NCBI GenBank assembly: GCA_035771165.1
Contig: JAWNZC010000322.1
Location: 310,001 to 374,000, forward strand
DNA from: Paragorgia papillata
Taxonomy: Eukaryota > Cnidaria > Anthozoa > Scleralcyonacea > Coralliidae
Length of the DNA: 64,000 nt
Reading direction: 5' to 3'
Part shown: positions 11,301-19,749 of the stretch, piece after piece
Position numbering within the stretch: position 1 is the first letter of the stretch
Layout: every line of letters begins with the position of its first letter
The notes under the pieces: generated by a model
Told to the model about the DNA's origin: nothing
What the model saw: only the letters and a program-made list of their open reading frames with translations
Database searches by the model: none
Position numbers and translations under genes: made by a program

Positions 11301-12922
11301 CTAGGCAAACTGTAAGTTGTACGTTATTAGTGTTTTCAGCTTGAGTTGGTAAAGTTTTTTTTGTTTTTCGTGTGTATCGTAAACAACCTTGGTCTACCAT
11401 CTGAGTGGCTCAATGGTGAGAGCGTCCGGCTGGCATTCGGAAGGTTGTGGATTCGAGTCCCGTCTGGAGCTCAGAGTTTTATCTGAGTTTAACTTACGAC
11501 AGCTTGTACAGCAAAAAACATTCGAAAAACTGTTAGTTGTTTCCCGTTTATCTAATGCAGGGTTTTTTTTTGCTCTAAAGAGTGATTTCTTCCCATTCTT
11601 TTCTTTCTTTGCGTAATATCATCCATTTCTTTAAATCGAAAAAAAATTTCTAAAGTATGTTTGCTAAAGATTGTTGCTCAATCTTGACGGAGGAAAATTG
11701 CTAAATTCAGCTATCGCAAATTGAGCTATCGACTTTTAGAGCGCCTATAACCTTCTTTAGGATATGTGCAATTGATGAACCAGGCGGAAAACGTAGGCGT
11801 AATAAGAAAATCAAAGCCCAGCAAAATAACGCGAAGTATAAGGCATTTTCAATAGGTGGGGTTCGACGTAGTAATTTCATCAAATTCCGCGCATGCCATA
11901 ATTGCCATAGCAACTGACTCAATGTTACTAAAAATAACGGAATTCGAAATTATAAATATTAATTTATCTATATAAACCAGTATCTGTCGAATGAAGCTTA
12001 AACTTGCAAAATCTGACAGTGTAAAACTGATCACGCAACATCATCAGAATGAAGGATAAATACAAGAGTGACAAAAGGATTTTTGTCACTCTTATCCTTT
12101 TGTCACTCTTATCCTTTTGTCACTCTTATCCTTTTGTCACTCTTGTATATTTATCATTCATTCTCTGATGATGTTGCGTGTAGCAACGAAACGTTAGTTC
12201 TATTGAAAATGCCTTTACTTCGTTTGTTTTTTTTGCTGGGCTTTGATTTTCTTATTATGCCTATTTCCTCAAATACGATATTACTGATATGCACTCTGTG
12301 TAAAGCGAATAGCTGAATGCCCAAAAAAATTTTGATTTGAATTTGTGATTTATTGTTATATTGAAGTTTGTATTTCCAAAATGTTAATGAGGATAACGTC
12401 AAAGTAGGCATCTGTGTTTCTTTCTTCCACTTCGTATAATAAACCGGTTGAAGATTTTAATGAAATAAAAAATAAAATATAGGGTGGTATACTATGCCAT
12501 TAACGTGCAAATTGTGTAATATTTCTTCTACAAGAGAACATTATTTCTACTTTAACCTCATATTCATTAACATTTTGGAAATACAAACCTCAATACAACA
12601 ATAAGTAAAAGCTCATATCAAAAATATTTTGGCATTCAACTATACAGTTTTATACATAGAATCCTAACCAGTAATATTGTTTGTGGGGTTAAAGGTACTT
12701 TAATATATAAACGGCGTCTTACTGTATTGTGGTTTATACCACCGTAATATTTTAATTATTTAATCAGATCAGAGTTTGAAGTGTGTTTGTATTTTGTTAT
12801 CTAGGTGTGATGGTAATCGTTATAATTTACAGTTTATTTTGGAGGCATCGAAGTTTATTACCAAAGAAACTGATGATGCGAATAATCTTCTTATTGATAC
12901 TCAGATGTTAAATGAAACATAA
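2294..12922 (+). CDS. PWP2: PWP2 (UTP1), C-terminal seven coding exons
   Basis: Periodic tryptophan protein 2 is a WD40 component of the UTP-B complex of the small-subunit processome; it acts in the nucleolus on pre-18S rRNA. Exons joined at canonical GT/AG sites are 2294-2375, 4263-4316, 8216-8324, 9171-9236, 9896-10114, 11086-11311 and 12805-12922. Together they read as about 290 residues that follow the known PWP2 C-terminus in order: the CYTADGSSVLAGGKSKF blade, the LMKRFEISCN strand, LPGVRKGDMSSR, RFSPTGRAWSAATTEGLL, VFDPFDLAIDVTP, and the helical C-terminal domain with HLQFYLLWCHHLL. Phases agree at every junction. The N-terminal WD40 repeats are absent and must lie left of the window. 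The tail after the helical domain is short and only weakly acidic, unlike the long acidic tail of the human protein. Introns range from 0.66 to 3.9 kb and are full of TEs. Confidence 0.95.
2376..2949. other. PWP2 intron sequence without a recognised feature
   Basis: AT-rich intron. It contains short imperfect inverted pieces (for example around 2560-2720, where the same 100 or so bases recur inverted) but no coding match. Confidence 0.5.
2959..3177. mobile_element. 219-bp TIR MITE, 9-bp TSD (Mutator-like)
   Basis: The termini CAATCTCGCTCCCAGAGCCC and its inverted match at 3158-3177 enclose a non-coding core. Perfect 9-bp direct repeats ATAATTACC flank it (2950-2958 and 3178-3186). A 9-bp duplication is typical of Mutator-like transposons; the family assignment rests on that alone. 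Confidence 0.85.
3587..3689. repeat. near-perfect hairpin repeat
   Basis: Arms beginning catgatatcaagaattatca and ending with its complement surround a GC-richer loop. A related half-palindrome recurs at 4019-4045, and ATAATAATA-rich sequence lies near 3550 and 4082, so the whole of roughly 3543-4098 may be one inverted-repeat element. Confidence 0.6.
4263..4316 (+). CDS. PWP2: PWP2 54-bp exon
   Basis: An 18-codon exon reading MLMKRFEISCNRSFDAMQ, between ttgtttttag and CAG/gtttga. It supplies exactly the segment expected between VEQQ and EFLNSRRM in PWP2, and is phase 0 at both ends. Confidence 0.92.
4448..4577. repeat. hairpin element with cacgaggcgatagccgagtg core
   Basis: Inverted arms of about 50 bases surround the loop motif cgaggcgatagccgagtgtt. 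The same loop occurs in the duplicated repeats at 22.7 and 44.9 kb, so they are related foldback elements. Confidence 0.6.
4697..5400 (-). mobile_element. 5'-truncated LINE, C-terminal ORF2 and TAAA tail
   Basis: On the minus strand the translation runs SPTCVQRRATKFILSLPFRS, DVTYQDRLVKTGLLPLS, a frameshift near 5250, SYWQEYLDLVYLFKRL, FYCRAPRIFNSLPSHLRNVN, and a cysteine-containing end VCVKCHSCR to a stop at 4861. The 3' end is a (TAAA)n-like tail at about 4697-4712. It is a CR1/L2-type non-LTR retrotransposon relic in a PWP2 intron. Confidence 0.75.
6013..7326. mobile_element. 1.3-kb TIR element, CAACCTCGTACCC family, 9-bp TSD
   Basis: The ends CAACCTCGTACCCAGGCTC and GAGCCTGGGTAAGAGGTTG are inverted repeats, and the homology continues inward for about 190 bases on each side. 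The flanks are GACCTCGGT (6004-6012) and GACCTCAGT (7327-7335), a 9-bp target duplication with one mismatch. No coding sequence is recognised inside. Other members lie at 13.3-14.3, 59.6-60.4 and 62.8 kb. Confidence 0.85.
6613..6922. mobile_element. 310-bp MITE nested in the 6.0-7.3 kb element
   Basis: The TIR TAGCCTGTGCACATC continues about 50 bases with few mismatches and is inverted at the right end. The flanks CTTGTCGC (6605-6612) and CTTGTTGC (6923-6930) fit an 8-bp duplication with one change, as made by hAT-type transposases. It is younger than its host element. Confidence 0.75.
7336..8215. other. PWP2 intron sequence, nothing recognised
   Basis: AT-rich, with no coding match and no clear TIR element. 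Confidence 0.5.
8216..8324 (+). CDS. PWP2: PWP2 exon with EFLNSRRM and acidic linker
   Basis: Acceptor ttattttacag, donor AAAG/gtacgg, phase 1. It encodes 36 residues, from EFLNSRRM through an acidic DDSEDESNDRD stretch to LPGVRK. Reading on past the donor gives a chance stop at 8371, so the splice at 8324 is preferred: it restores the conserved KGDMSSR across the junction. Confidence 0.93.
8855..9085. repeat. inverted pair of Penelope-LTR-like, hammerhead-like sequences
   Basis: Two related segments face each other (8855-8945 on -, 8998-9085 on +). Each has a gatgaaggcc block followed by an aagtc/cgtc-GAAA-like block and a taataaataaacgtg-type end. The minus copy keeps CTGATGA but has lost the GAAA; the plus copy keeps GAAA but has TTGATGA. 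Both look like decayed hammerhead cores such as are known from Penelope-like element termini. Confidence 0.4.
9171..9236 (+). CDS. PWP2: PWP2 66-bp exon
   Basis: Acceptor ttacaacaag, donor ACAG/gttaga. The 21 complete codons read DMSSRRVKPEIRVKCVRFSP plus T, the conserved strand before the GRAWSAATTEG motif. Confidence 0.93.
9543..9616 (+). tRNA. tRNA-like sequence (degenerate pseudogene or SINE head)
   Basis: An A-box-like tatctcaatggttaggg, a five-base anticodon stem (tctaa/ttaga) and a weak B box ggttcgctttt occur in tRNA order. The acceptor stem does not pair. It is unlikely to be functional. Confidence 0.35.
9896..10114 (+). CDS. PWP2: PWP2 exon with SAATTEG and FDPFDL motifs
   Basis: Pyrimidine-rich acceptor ending tttgcag, donor GACA/gttgag. 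The 72 codons hold RAWSAATTEGLLTYSL, VFDPFDLAIDVTPETI and ALISSFRLNEQDLILQVVE. This is the end of the second propeller and the start of the helical C-terminal domain. Confidence 0.95.
10115..11085. other. PWP2 intron, nothing recognised
   Basis: AT-rich. A short duplication (gctgttattcgc) occurs near 10672-10690. No coding or repeat family is recognised. Confidence 0.5.
11086..11311 (+). CDS. PWP2: PWP2 exon, helical C-terminal (Utp12-type) domain
   Basis: Acceptor tgttcttttag, donor CT/gtaagt. The 74 codons include YVDRLLSFVASQLESSKHLQ, FYLLWCHHLLTCHGAMLKQR and LLRALQKNLTRHQKDL, the segment that in PWP2 packs against its UTP-B partners. Confidence 0.95.
11395..11462 (+). tRNA. tRNA-like sequence, anticodon position GGC (Ala-like)
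   Basis: gagtggctcaatggtgagag resembles a D arm with A box. The stem tccgg/tcgga carries the loop ctggcat, and gtggattcgagtcccgtc resembles a T arm with B box. No acceptor stem closes it, so it is a tRNA pseudogene or tRNA-derived SINE head in a PWP2 intron. Confidence 0.45.
11707..12275. repeat. inverted repeat pair around an 18-bp minisatellite, with hammerhead-like motif
   Basis: The segment 11760-11865 (minus) and 12195-12275 (plus) share ctattgaaaatgcctt and tgctgggctttgattttctt. Inside, 12066-12147 is a tandem array of cttatccttttgtcactc units, itself flanked by inverted gatgatgttgcgtg sequences. At 12153-12190, CTGATGA, a 5-bp hairpin (gttgc/gcaac) and GAAAC stand in hammerhead order, with one extra T before helix II. 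It looks like a Penelope-type relic. Confidence 0.5.
12315..12640. repeat. inverted repeat (arms about 70 bp)
   Basis: The sequence around 12335-12395 returns inverted at 12545-12615, sharing ttaacattttggaaatacaa. It is probably a MITE in the last PWP2 intron. Confidence 0.55.
12805..12922 (+). CDS. PWP2: PWP2 terminal coding exon
   Basis: Acceptor tgttatctag. It reads CDGNRYNLQFILEASKFITK and ends NLLIDTQMLNET with stop TAA at 12920-12922. It corresponds to the vertebrate CSWNHYNMQYALAVSK segment; the tail beyond is only about 20 residues. Confidence 0.92.
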
Positions 12923-12996
12923 TTAGTTTGTGTTTATTTATGCTACATAAAGAAAGATGCATCGTTCTTGTCAGGGAAACAACATGCATATATAAT

Positions 12997-13002
12997 ATTA
13001 AA
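12997..13002 (+). promoter_or_regulatory. candidate poly(A) signal of PWP2 (ATTAAA)
   Basis: ATTAAA lies 75 bases after the PWP2 stop. No AATAAA occurs before the (TCTG)n array at 13.1 kb, so this variant hexamer is the best candidate. Confidence 0.4.
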
Positions 13003-13112
13003 AAAATATAAAATTTTCAAGCTATAATCTTGATTTCGTATTCGGAACACTTTTCCTTGGTGGGTGTGTTTCCTTGTCCTTATTACCTCCACCAGGTGGT
13101 TATGGTTTCACT

Positions 13113-13268
<156 letters not shown>

Positions 13269-13285
13269 GTTGGTTGGTTGGTTGG

Positions 13286-14312
13286 CAACCTCGTACCCAG
13301 GGTCTTATCTCCGCTGCTCCGCCCATCGCTGCGAAAAGACCCTGGTTGCGGCTGGTCACGTGCCCCCTAAAAATTGGGGGGTTTTCAATTAGCGATTTAA
13401 AAAATACTCAGGGAGGAGTGACAAAGGCACAATTACAACCGCTTCACCGTTTTGTTTATACAAATAATATATTACGTCTGGCGTCGTTGTCTGGCGCCAG
13501 GCTGTTGATCGCAAAATATCTGTTGGAATGAAAACAACAAAAAACAAACGTACTCGGTGTTGACAAAACATATCTCGCTTTCTTCTTTGGTGTACGTCGT
13601 CGAAGAACAAAAGATCATGTCGAATCCAACAGTTAAAGAAATCCCGAAGAAGATATACAAATCGACTCGAATCGACTATTAAATGCACCGTCGAATGCGT
13701 GTCGACTTCATTGTTGGTGATGTGAACTGCGAAGTACCTTAATTAAGCATTTGTACAACAAGGCAAATTTTGAACTGCATTATTTGGCCGAAATGCCTTA
13801 CGGTAAAAGACTTCCTTGCGACGAGTGCTCTTCCTCGTTTAATCTAAAGGCCATGTGAAAGAAGATTACAAAATTTCACAAAGTTCAAGACGTTGGTTTG
13901 CGAGAGCCAAACCGCTTTCTCTCGCATCAAAAAATGCATTGACATTTCAGCCAATGCCCCGATAACCGCGGCGAAAAGTGCCGAAAGAAGCGATTCAGGA
14001 AAGATTGCAACTATACAATATCAAGCCGACTAGTACTGTCCTTTCACGCGCATTTGTCATCAACAGAAAGTCAGGTAAATGCAGCTGTTGAATCGCGTTT
14101 TTCATTCTTTCAGTGAACTTTATAGTTCGCCTAAATCTAATATCAGATTTTAGAATACGAGTATTAAAACTGGACTTGTGTTGTAGCATTGTCATTGAGT
14201 GTGCAGCTTACTAAAGCTTACCACCCCTCCCATGATTTAAAATTTGTTTGGGCGGCACGTGACCAGCCGCAACCAGGGTCTTTTCGGAGATAAGACCCTG
14301 GGTACGAGGTTG
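13286..14312. mobile_element. 1.03-kb TIR element, CAACCTCGTACCC family, inside (GGTT)n
   Basis: The ends CAACCTCGTACCCAGGGTCT and the matching GGGTACGAGGTTG are inverted repeats; inside them GACCAGCCGCAACCAGGGTC-type sequence is shared on both sides. The flanking nine bases are identical (gttggttgg, 13277-13285 and 14313-14321), as expected for a 9-bp duplication inside a GGTT array. No ORF with a recognisable product is present. Confidence 0.8.
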
Positions 14313-14444
14313 GTTGGTTGGTTGGTTGGTTGGTTGTTTGTTTGTTTGTTTGTTTGTTTGTTTGTTTGTTTGTTTGTTTGTTTGTTTGTTTGTTTGTTTG
14401 TTTGTTTGTTTGTTTGTTTGTTTGTTTGTTTGTTTGTTTGTTTG
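14313..14444 (+). repeat. (TTGG)n then (TTTG)n microsatellite
   Basis: A short GGTT stretch changes to about 27 TTTG units. With the TCTG array at 13.1 kb it brackets the TIR element, so one ancestral tetranucleotide array was probably split by the insertion and then diverged. Confidence 0.95.
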
Positions 14445-14757
14445 TCGCCAGGATATCTCACCAAATACTGCACAGGTTTTCATGAAAGTTTGTGGAAAGA
14501 TTGATCATAGACCAGGGACCAATCCATTAAAATTTGGTAAATGTTTGATTGCGCTCAATATCCTTATTTTATTTATGCAAACATTTTTGCATAATTCTGT
14601 TTCGAGTGCAATCAAGCATTGCACATGTACGTCTCGTGAGCTAGCCTGGTTAGCGGGATGGCTCGTTTTCTTTTTAAACATCTCTAACAAGACGCCTGAG
14701 TCAGTCGTTTACACGGACTACTGCTGGCAAGCGCGCGGAGCCTGAATTGAAGGGTGA

Positions 14758-15430
14758 ATGTGCATCAACCTCAAACGCACTATGATGAACATTGAGAATT
14801 GTTTATCAGATATTAACAATTGGATGACTTTAAACAAACTAAAATTAAATAAGGAAAAAACTGAATTACTCTACTTCTATTCCAAGCATAGCCCCCAAAA
14901 GACCTTTACTCCACTCCGATTTGGACCCGACCTCATTCAACCATCTAATTCCGCAAGAAGTATTGGCGTTATTTTTGATAACACTATGTCGATGTATGCC
15001 CATGTAAACTCTGTTTGTAAAACTGCCTTCTACCATCTTCGTAATATCGCTCGCATAAGGAAATTCCTATCTGTAAAGACCACCAAAACCTTAATCCATG
15101 CATTCGTCACATCCAAAATTGATCACAGCAATTCTCTCCTATATGGCCTTCCAAAAAATCTTATAAAAAAACTCCAATCTGTACAAAATGCTGCTGCCCG
15201 TCTTATCACTTTTTCCTGCAAACGTGATCACATCACTCCTATCCTTATGGATCTTCATTGGCTACCGGTTGCAGGACGTATCAAGTTTAAAATCCTCATT
15301 CTTACATTCAAATCTCTTAATGGCCAAGCTCCTGTCTACATCTCCGACCTGATTACACGAAAAACTACATTCCACGAAAAACTCTCCGGCTAAACTCATG
15401 GCACCTGATGCCGGAAAAAATGGGGAAAAA
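14758..15430 (+). mobile_element. LINE reverse-transcriptase fragment (thumb and C-terminal part)
   Basis: An open frame of 211 codons (14758-15393) lacks the RT catalytic core and begins just after it: MNIENCLSDINNWMTLNKLK, LNKEKTELLYF, SIGVIFDNTMSM, KIDHSNSLLYGLPKNL, LQSVQNAAARLI, ITPILMDLHWLPVAGRIKFK. This order is diagnostic of CR1/L2-like non-LTR elements. A lost base near 15388 shifts the frame, after which KLMAPDAGK continues to about 15430. Both ends are truncated. Confidence 0.85.
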
Positions 15431-15438
15431 ATGGAACG

Positions 15439-15526
15439 AATTAGAATTATTTTATGTGCATATAAATTAGCCCTTATAAAACAAGTTCATAAGGGCTAAT
15501 TTATATGTATATAAAAGAATTTTAAT
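15439..15526. repeat. 88-bp hairpin MITE
   Basis: Arms containing catataaattagccctta and its complement surround an 11-base loop; it abuts the truncated LINE end. Confidence 0.75.
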
Positions 15527-15627
15527 TCGGCGGCCATTTTTGAATAAGGTCTATACGGATATCTACTTCTGCTTTATTGGTGGTGTGCAACCAATCCCTT
15601 GAGATTCGAAGACAAAGATGTTTACCC

Positions 15628-15854
15628 TAAGGGGCCGTTGATATGGGGCGGGCTAGCCTGATTTTATGTCACGAAAATCTTATTACGACTATTTGAGAAA
15701 TGCAAAATGACATAACGAAGCAAAATTAGGTTTGTTTTTCTGTAGGTATAGCACCCGGGGTATTATAATTCCTTTTTGTAGTCAAAGAAAGATTTTCGTG
15801 ACATAAAATCAGTCAGGTAACCAGGCCAGCCTGCCTCATATGAACAGCCCCTTA
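15628..15854. mobile_element. 227-bp TIR MITE
   Basis: CTAAGGGGCCGTTGATATGG on the left and its near-complement at the right end continue inward with tgattttatgtcacgaaaat, again inverted. The core is non-coding. Confidence 0.75.
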
Positions 15855-16316
15855 GTAATTAGAAAACCTCTGCAGTACTGGAGAGACGTCCCAACACACA
15901 GACGGGTATTCACTCGAACATGTTGCTTGGTAAATACAAAAAAAATATGAATTCAATTGTGCCGACTAATAAAAAAAACTCGTTCTAATATTTGGCCTTG
16001 CACTACTCTATGTGTGACGTCCGGCCGTGGCCAAATTGGTGCACATGGGAATTTAACTCTATTCTTATTCAAACATTTCGTATTGTTTCACCACCCCCAA
16101 CGGGGCCACCGATCACGTGAGTGAAAACGATCCATAGTCATAATTAACAATGTGAGTGGTTACTTCAGTATAGCCAATCAGAAAACTTCATATTAATTAC
16201 GTCTTTATTTACCGCTCTGTGTACACTTAAATACCGCGCTGTGGTGGAAAATTGAAGCTAGAGTGCCATGCGTGAATATATCATGTACGCAGAAAAACAA
16301 AACGGGGCTGTCAACA

Positions 16317-16518
<202 letters not shown>

Positions 16519-18300
16519 CGTTCGTTTATTTCCAAAATACCTCAATTACAGCTTTACAAGGGAACTGAATTACAGAGGTTTACATCGTATATTAAAACAG
16601 GAATTTTGAAATACTTATATGTAATTACTATCCTATGAGTGGTATAAGAAAAAAGAAATTATTCTATATCAACACATATTCATAAATTTAACTATTAACT
16701 TTAAAAAACCTTAAAAATGTTAACTATTGACTATGGCTATTGTTATATGCGACAGAGGCCGATGGAATAAAACTATTTTTAAACCTATTTGTCTTACACA
16801 ATGGTATATACATTGGTTTAATGTTCATTAAAGTAGTATTTGGTCGAGACGTGTTAAATGGAATGAGGTTGTACAAGCTGCCTTACGGGTGGTTGACAAT
16901 TTTGCGAAAAAAGCTTTGGCAGAGTTCGTCTCTACGGTCATCAAGACTGCACAATTCAGCTAAATTTAGGAGCTCTGAGTAGGACGTGTGCTATCCAAAG
17001 ATAATACGAAGGGCGCGTTTTTGTACTCTTTCAAGAGAAGAATTAATGTATTCAGGGAGGCTATAATGGAAGGCCTGACACGCGTATAGGAGTACTGGTT
17101 GAATACAGGTAGTATAAAATTTAACAAGTTCCTTCTCGTTAACATGGGCTCGTTTAAGTTGAAGTAGAAAATAAAGTCTCATGGAGCTCTTCTTGATAAT
17201 TTCGGTTTTATGAGAGTTCCATTTCAAATTACTTTGTAAAGTAACGCCCAGAATTTTGATTGTGTCTATACAGTTGCTATACATATTTCTCCGGTAGTGG
17301 TAGCATCGTATAATTTTGGTGATCGGGAGAAAGAAATACGAAGCTCTTTACATTTTTCGGAATATAGCTCAAATTTGTTATCCTTTGACCACTTGTTTAC
17401 TTCGTTAATCATCTCTTGTGCGCGGCTACGATTACCTTTTTTTCCCACTTCATGGATGGTGGTGTCGTCTACGTACTTTAAAATACCATTGGAAGAGGGG
17501 ACATCTAAATCATTGATCATAACTATAAATAACCAGGGTCCTAATTTAGTTCCTTGGGGAACCCCGGCTGGAACAGAAACCCATTCTGAGAAACAGTCTG
17601 TTGAAACGGTTTGACTCTTTGATGTCTGTCCGTTAAGAAATCAGCAATCCAGTTCAGTATATATGGGTTAATGTCGTACGGTTGAGAGTTTGTCAATAAG
17701 TAAATTGTGATCTATCACAGGTCGAAAGCTTTCCTATAATCCAGAACAAAGACCCTGACATCATTACCTGATCCATCTGTTGCTTTAGACCAATGATGAA
17801 GCATATTTATGAGTGCGTGTGAGTTGATGATTGTGGTACACATCCATATTGGTCAGATCCTATGTGTTCCAACACCGCTGGTTTTACATGTGCTTGGACT
17901 ACATAATCCTCGCTTATTTTAGAGAGCGTCGGCGTCAGGGAAATAGGTCTCAGGTCTTTCGTAAGATCTTTTACTTTGCTCAGATTTAGGAAGAGGAACG
18001 ACGTTAGCTCTTTTCCATAAAGCCTGGTTTCCATATAACCGTAAGAGCCGGCGGCATGGCTGCGGCAAGGGGCGATGGACCAATCATAGACAGTGTTGAA
18101 TTAGCCAGCAATAAAAAGTTGTATGCGATTGGACCATTGTCCCTTGCCGCAGACATGCCGCCGACTCTTACGGCTATATGGAAACCATTAAAGATGGGAG
18201 TTTTCTTCTTGAAGGGAAGAGTTTATAATAGAGGTAACCGGAGCTGCTAGAATGTCAGAGTAATCCAATGTCAGAGTAATTCCAGTTTTATTATAAACTT
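16519..18300 (-). mobile_element. LINE with reverse transcriptase, 5' truncated, interrupted by a MITE
   Basis: The minus-strand translation runs in RT order: LWKRANVVPLPK-type start, LRPISLTPTLSKISEDYV, GSDQYGCV, then after frameshifts the VPAGVPQGTKLGPWLFIV block (about 17525-17580), the catalytic KYVDDTT (about 17480), and the C-terminal LGVTLQSNLKWNSH and VQKRALRIIFG blocks (16991-17284). It is a CR1/L2-like non-LTR element, inactivated by frameshifts and a MITE insertion at 18036-18186. Its 3' end continues as the ATCT microsatellite tail. Confidence 0.85.
18036..18186. mobile_element. 151-bp TIR MITE inside the LINE
   Basis: GGTTTCCATATAACCGTAAG and its inverted copy at 18167-18186 frame a core where gcggcaaggggcgatggacc is also inverted. 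It splits the LINE's LWKRANVVPL codons from the upstream part. Confidence 0.8.
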
Positions 18301-18914
18301 TATTGTTCAGAATGGTCTGACCAAGTAAATGCAAATCTCCCTAAACTAAACGGCTCAACGTTTTGAATAAACCCACAGTACAACTGAGTTATAGGAGTTG
18401 GCTGCTGATAGCTGTCTATTTTTACCACTAGGATGTTTTCCTCGGTCGTTATTATATAGATACTATATAAGTACTGTAGTTTACAGTATCTGTAGTTTAC
18501 ACTATCTGTAGTTTACAGTATAACTATAGTAGGGACCTTAAGCAAGCTAGGACGACGACGGCAATTAAGTTACTACATTTAAAAGAAACCATGGATGAGG
18601 ACATCGTATATTGTATGTTTTATGTATTTTGTAAGACCTTTAAAAAGCAGCCATAGCTTCGACAACATGACGTACAATAGATAAACGCCTATTATAAGTA
18701 AACTAACAACTTTTGCTGTTCCTCATACCACGTCGTCGTCTTGAAAACTGGAAAACGCTTCAGTTGACGTTGTATGTGCAACGAGGATGGTGTTGGGATT
18801 ACTCTTGGGACTGCAAATTATTCAACGCTTTGTTTTTGTTGAAAAATAATATTGTACTCGTAAATAACGGCGACAACAATGTCAATCCCCTGTACACACT
18901 ATGTACGTGGTAAC
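18301..18914. other. intergenic, short tandem tctgtagtttaca repeats at 18474-18525
   Basis: No gene or TE boundary is recognised apart from a three-fold tandem of about 18 bp. Confidence 0.4.
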
Positions 18915-18920
18915 TTTATT
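18915..18920 (-). promoter_or_regulatory. candidate poly(A) signal for the 19.1-kb gene
   Basis: AATAAA on the minus strand, about 195 bases after the stop codon at 19116. Confidence 0.45.
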
Positions 18921-19115
18921 CACAGAATTTACAAAATGTTTAAATTATTTTACCAGTTATAATGATTTGATAACATCTCCGCTTGATCTCATAATGGACA
19001 TGAATACAACACTGATATCATATTAATACCAATATGTATTCGCCAAACGTATTATTTTAGAGTTCCATAATTCGGCATATAGAATAGTTGGTGTTCGGTT
19101 AACTTCAGTGCTTTG

Positions 19116-19631
19116 TTAATAGGAATTGCAATTATAGGGCGGAGGAAGTTCAGATTGGTAATGGACTTTATCAAGACCGGCTTGATTCGTGTAAGAAGAA
19201 GTAGGATAGACGTTTGGGTAATTTGGTGGATTACTTTGAATATTGGCAGCTGCGATGATGGTTGGTCCAGGCTGAGTAATAACTGTAGTTTGTTGACGTG
19301 AGTGTGGACAACATGCTGACGCTGCACAACAACAGCAGCAAACTACTGAGACGACAATGGCAAGAATTAGAACAACAACAACGACAATGACAGGAATAAC
19401 CCATTTGGCTAATTTCTCTTTAATTATTTCGCGGTCTTCGGCCAAACATTCAGAGTTTGTTTTACATCTTTGTCGTAAACAGCATTGCTCTTCAGGACAT
19501 CCCTGATCGCTAGAACAATAATCAGAAGCTTTAACATGAAGCCTTTGTATGTCTTGCAAGAATAAGGGAATGATTAGAAACACAGCAACCAAAACCTTGT
19601 TATCAAACATTCTCAACAGATCTGTTGCCAA
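19116..19631 (-). CDS. cysteine-rich single-pass membrane protein, short form
   Basis: A single-exon ORF of 171 residues. Residues 8-35 (or 1-35) form a hydrophobic signal peptide. The small ectodomain has six cysteines (39, 45, 50, 51, 56, 62; pattern C-x5-C-x4-CC-x4-C-x5-C). Residues 77-97 are a valine/isoleucine-rich transmembrane helix followed by a CCCCC cluster (98-102), and the cytoplasmic tail is rich in P, Y, Q and N with a PPPY motif (163-166) that could bind WW domains. The layout resembles Shisa/WBP1-like adaptors, but I cannot assign a known family. It is a paralogue of the genes at 26970 and 40475, with half their ectodomain. The second Met (19610) is also a possible start. Confidence 0.75.
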   Translation of the reverse strand: MATDLLRMFDNKVLVAVFLIIPLFLQDIQRLHVKASDYCSSDQGCPEEQCCLRQRCKTNSECLAEDREIIKEKLAKWVIPVIVVVVVLILAIVVSVVCCCCCAASACCPHSRQQTTVITQPGPTIIAAANIQSNPPNYPNVYPTSSYTNQAGLDKVHYQSELPPPYNCNSY

Positions 19632-19668
19632 ATTAAAGCCAATGTTTGCCAGATGGAGGAATCAGTAT

Positions 19669-19682
19669 ATACTATATAAACT
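19669..19682 (-). promoter_or_regulatory. candidate TATA box for the 19.1-kb gene
   Basis: TTTATATAGTATATA on the minus strand, about 40 bases upstream of the first ATG. This fits a short 5' UTR, or favours the second ATG. Confidence 0.35.
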
Positions 19683-19749
19683 GATCACGCAGTGTTCTTC
19701 TTGTTCAGTCAATACGTGTAATAATCAGACAATGATGAAAGGAACTTGA

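Noticed and set aside
12066..12147. Regularly spaced repeats that might suggest a CRISPR array
   Set aside because: Head-to-tail minisatellite units without spacers; eukaryotic context.
14211..14745. ORFs with FVCL/NKQT repeats
   Set aside because: Translations of (TTTG)n and the adjacent TIR element.
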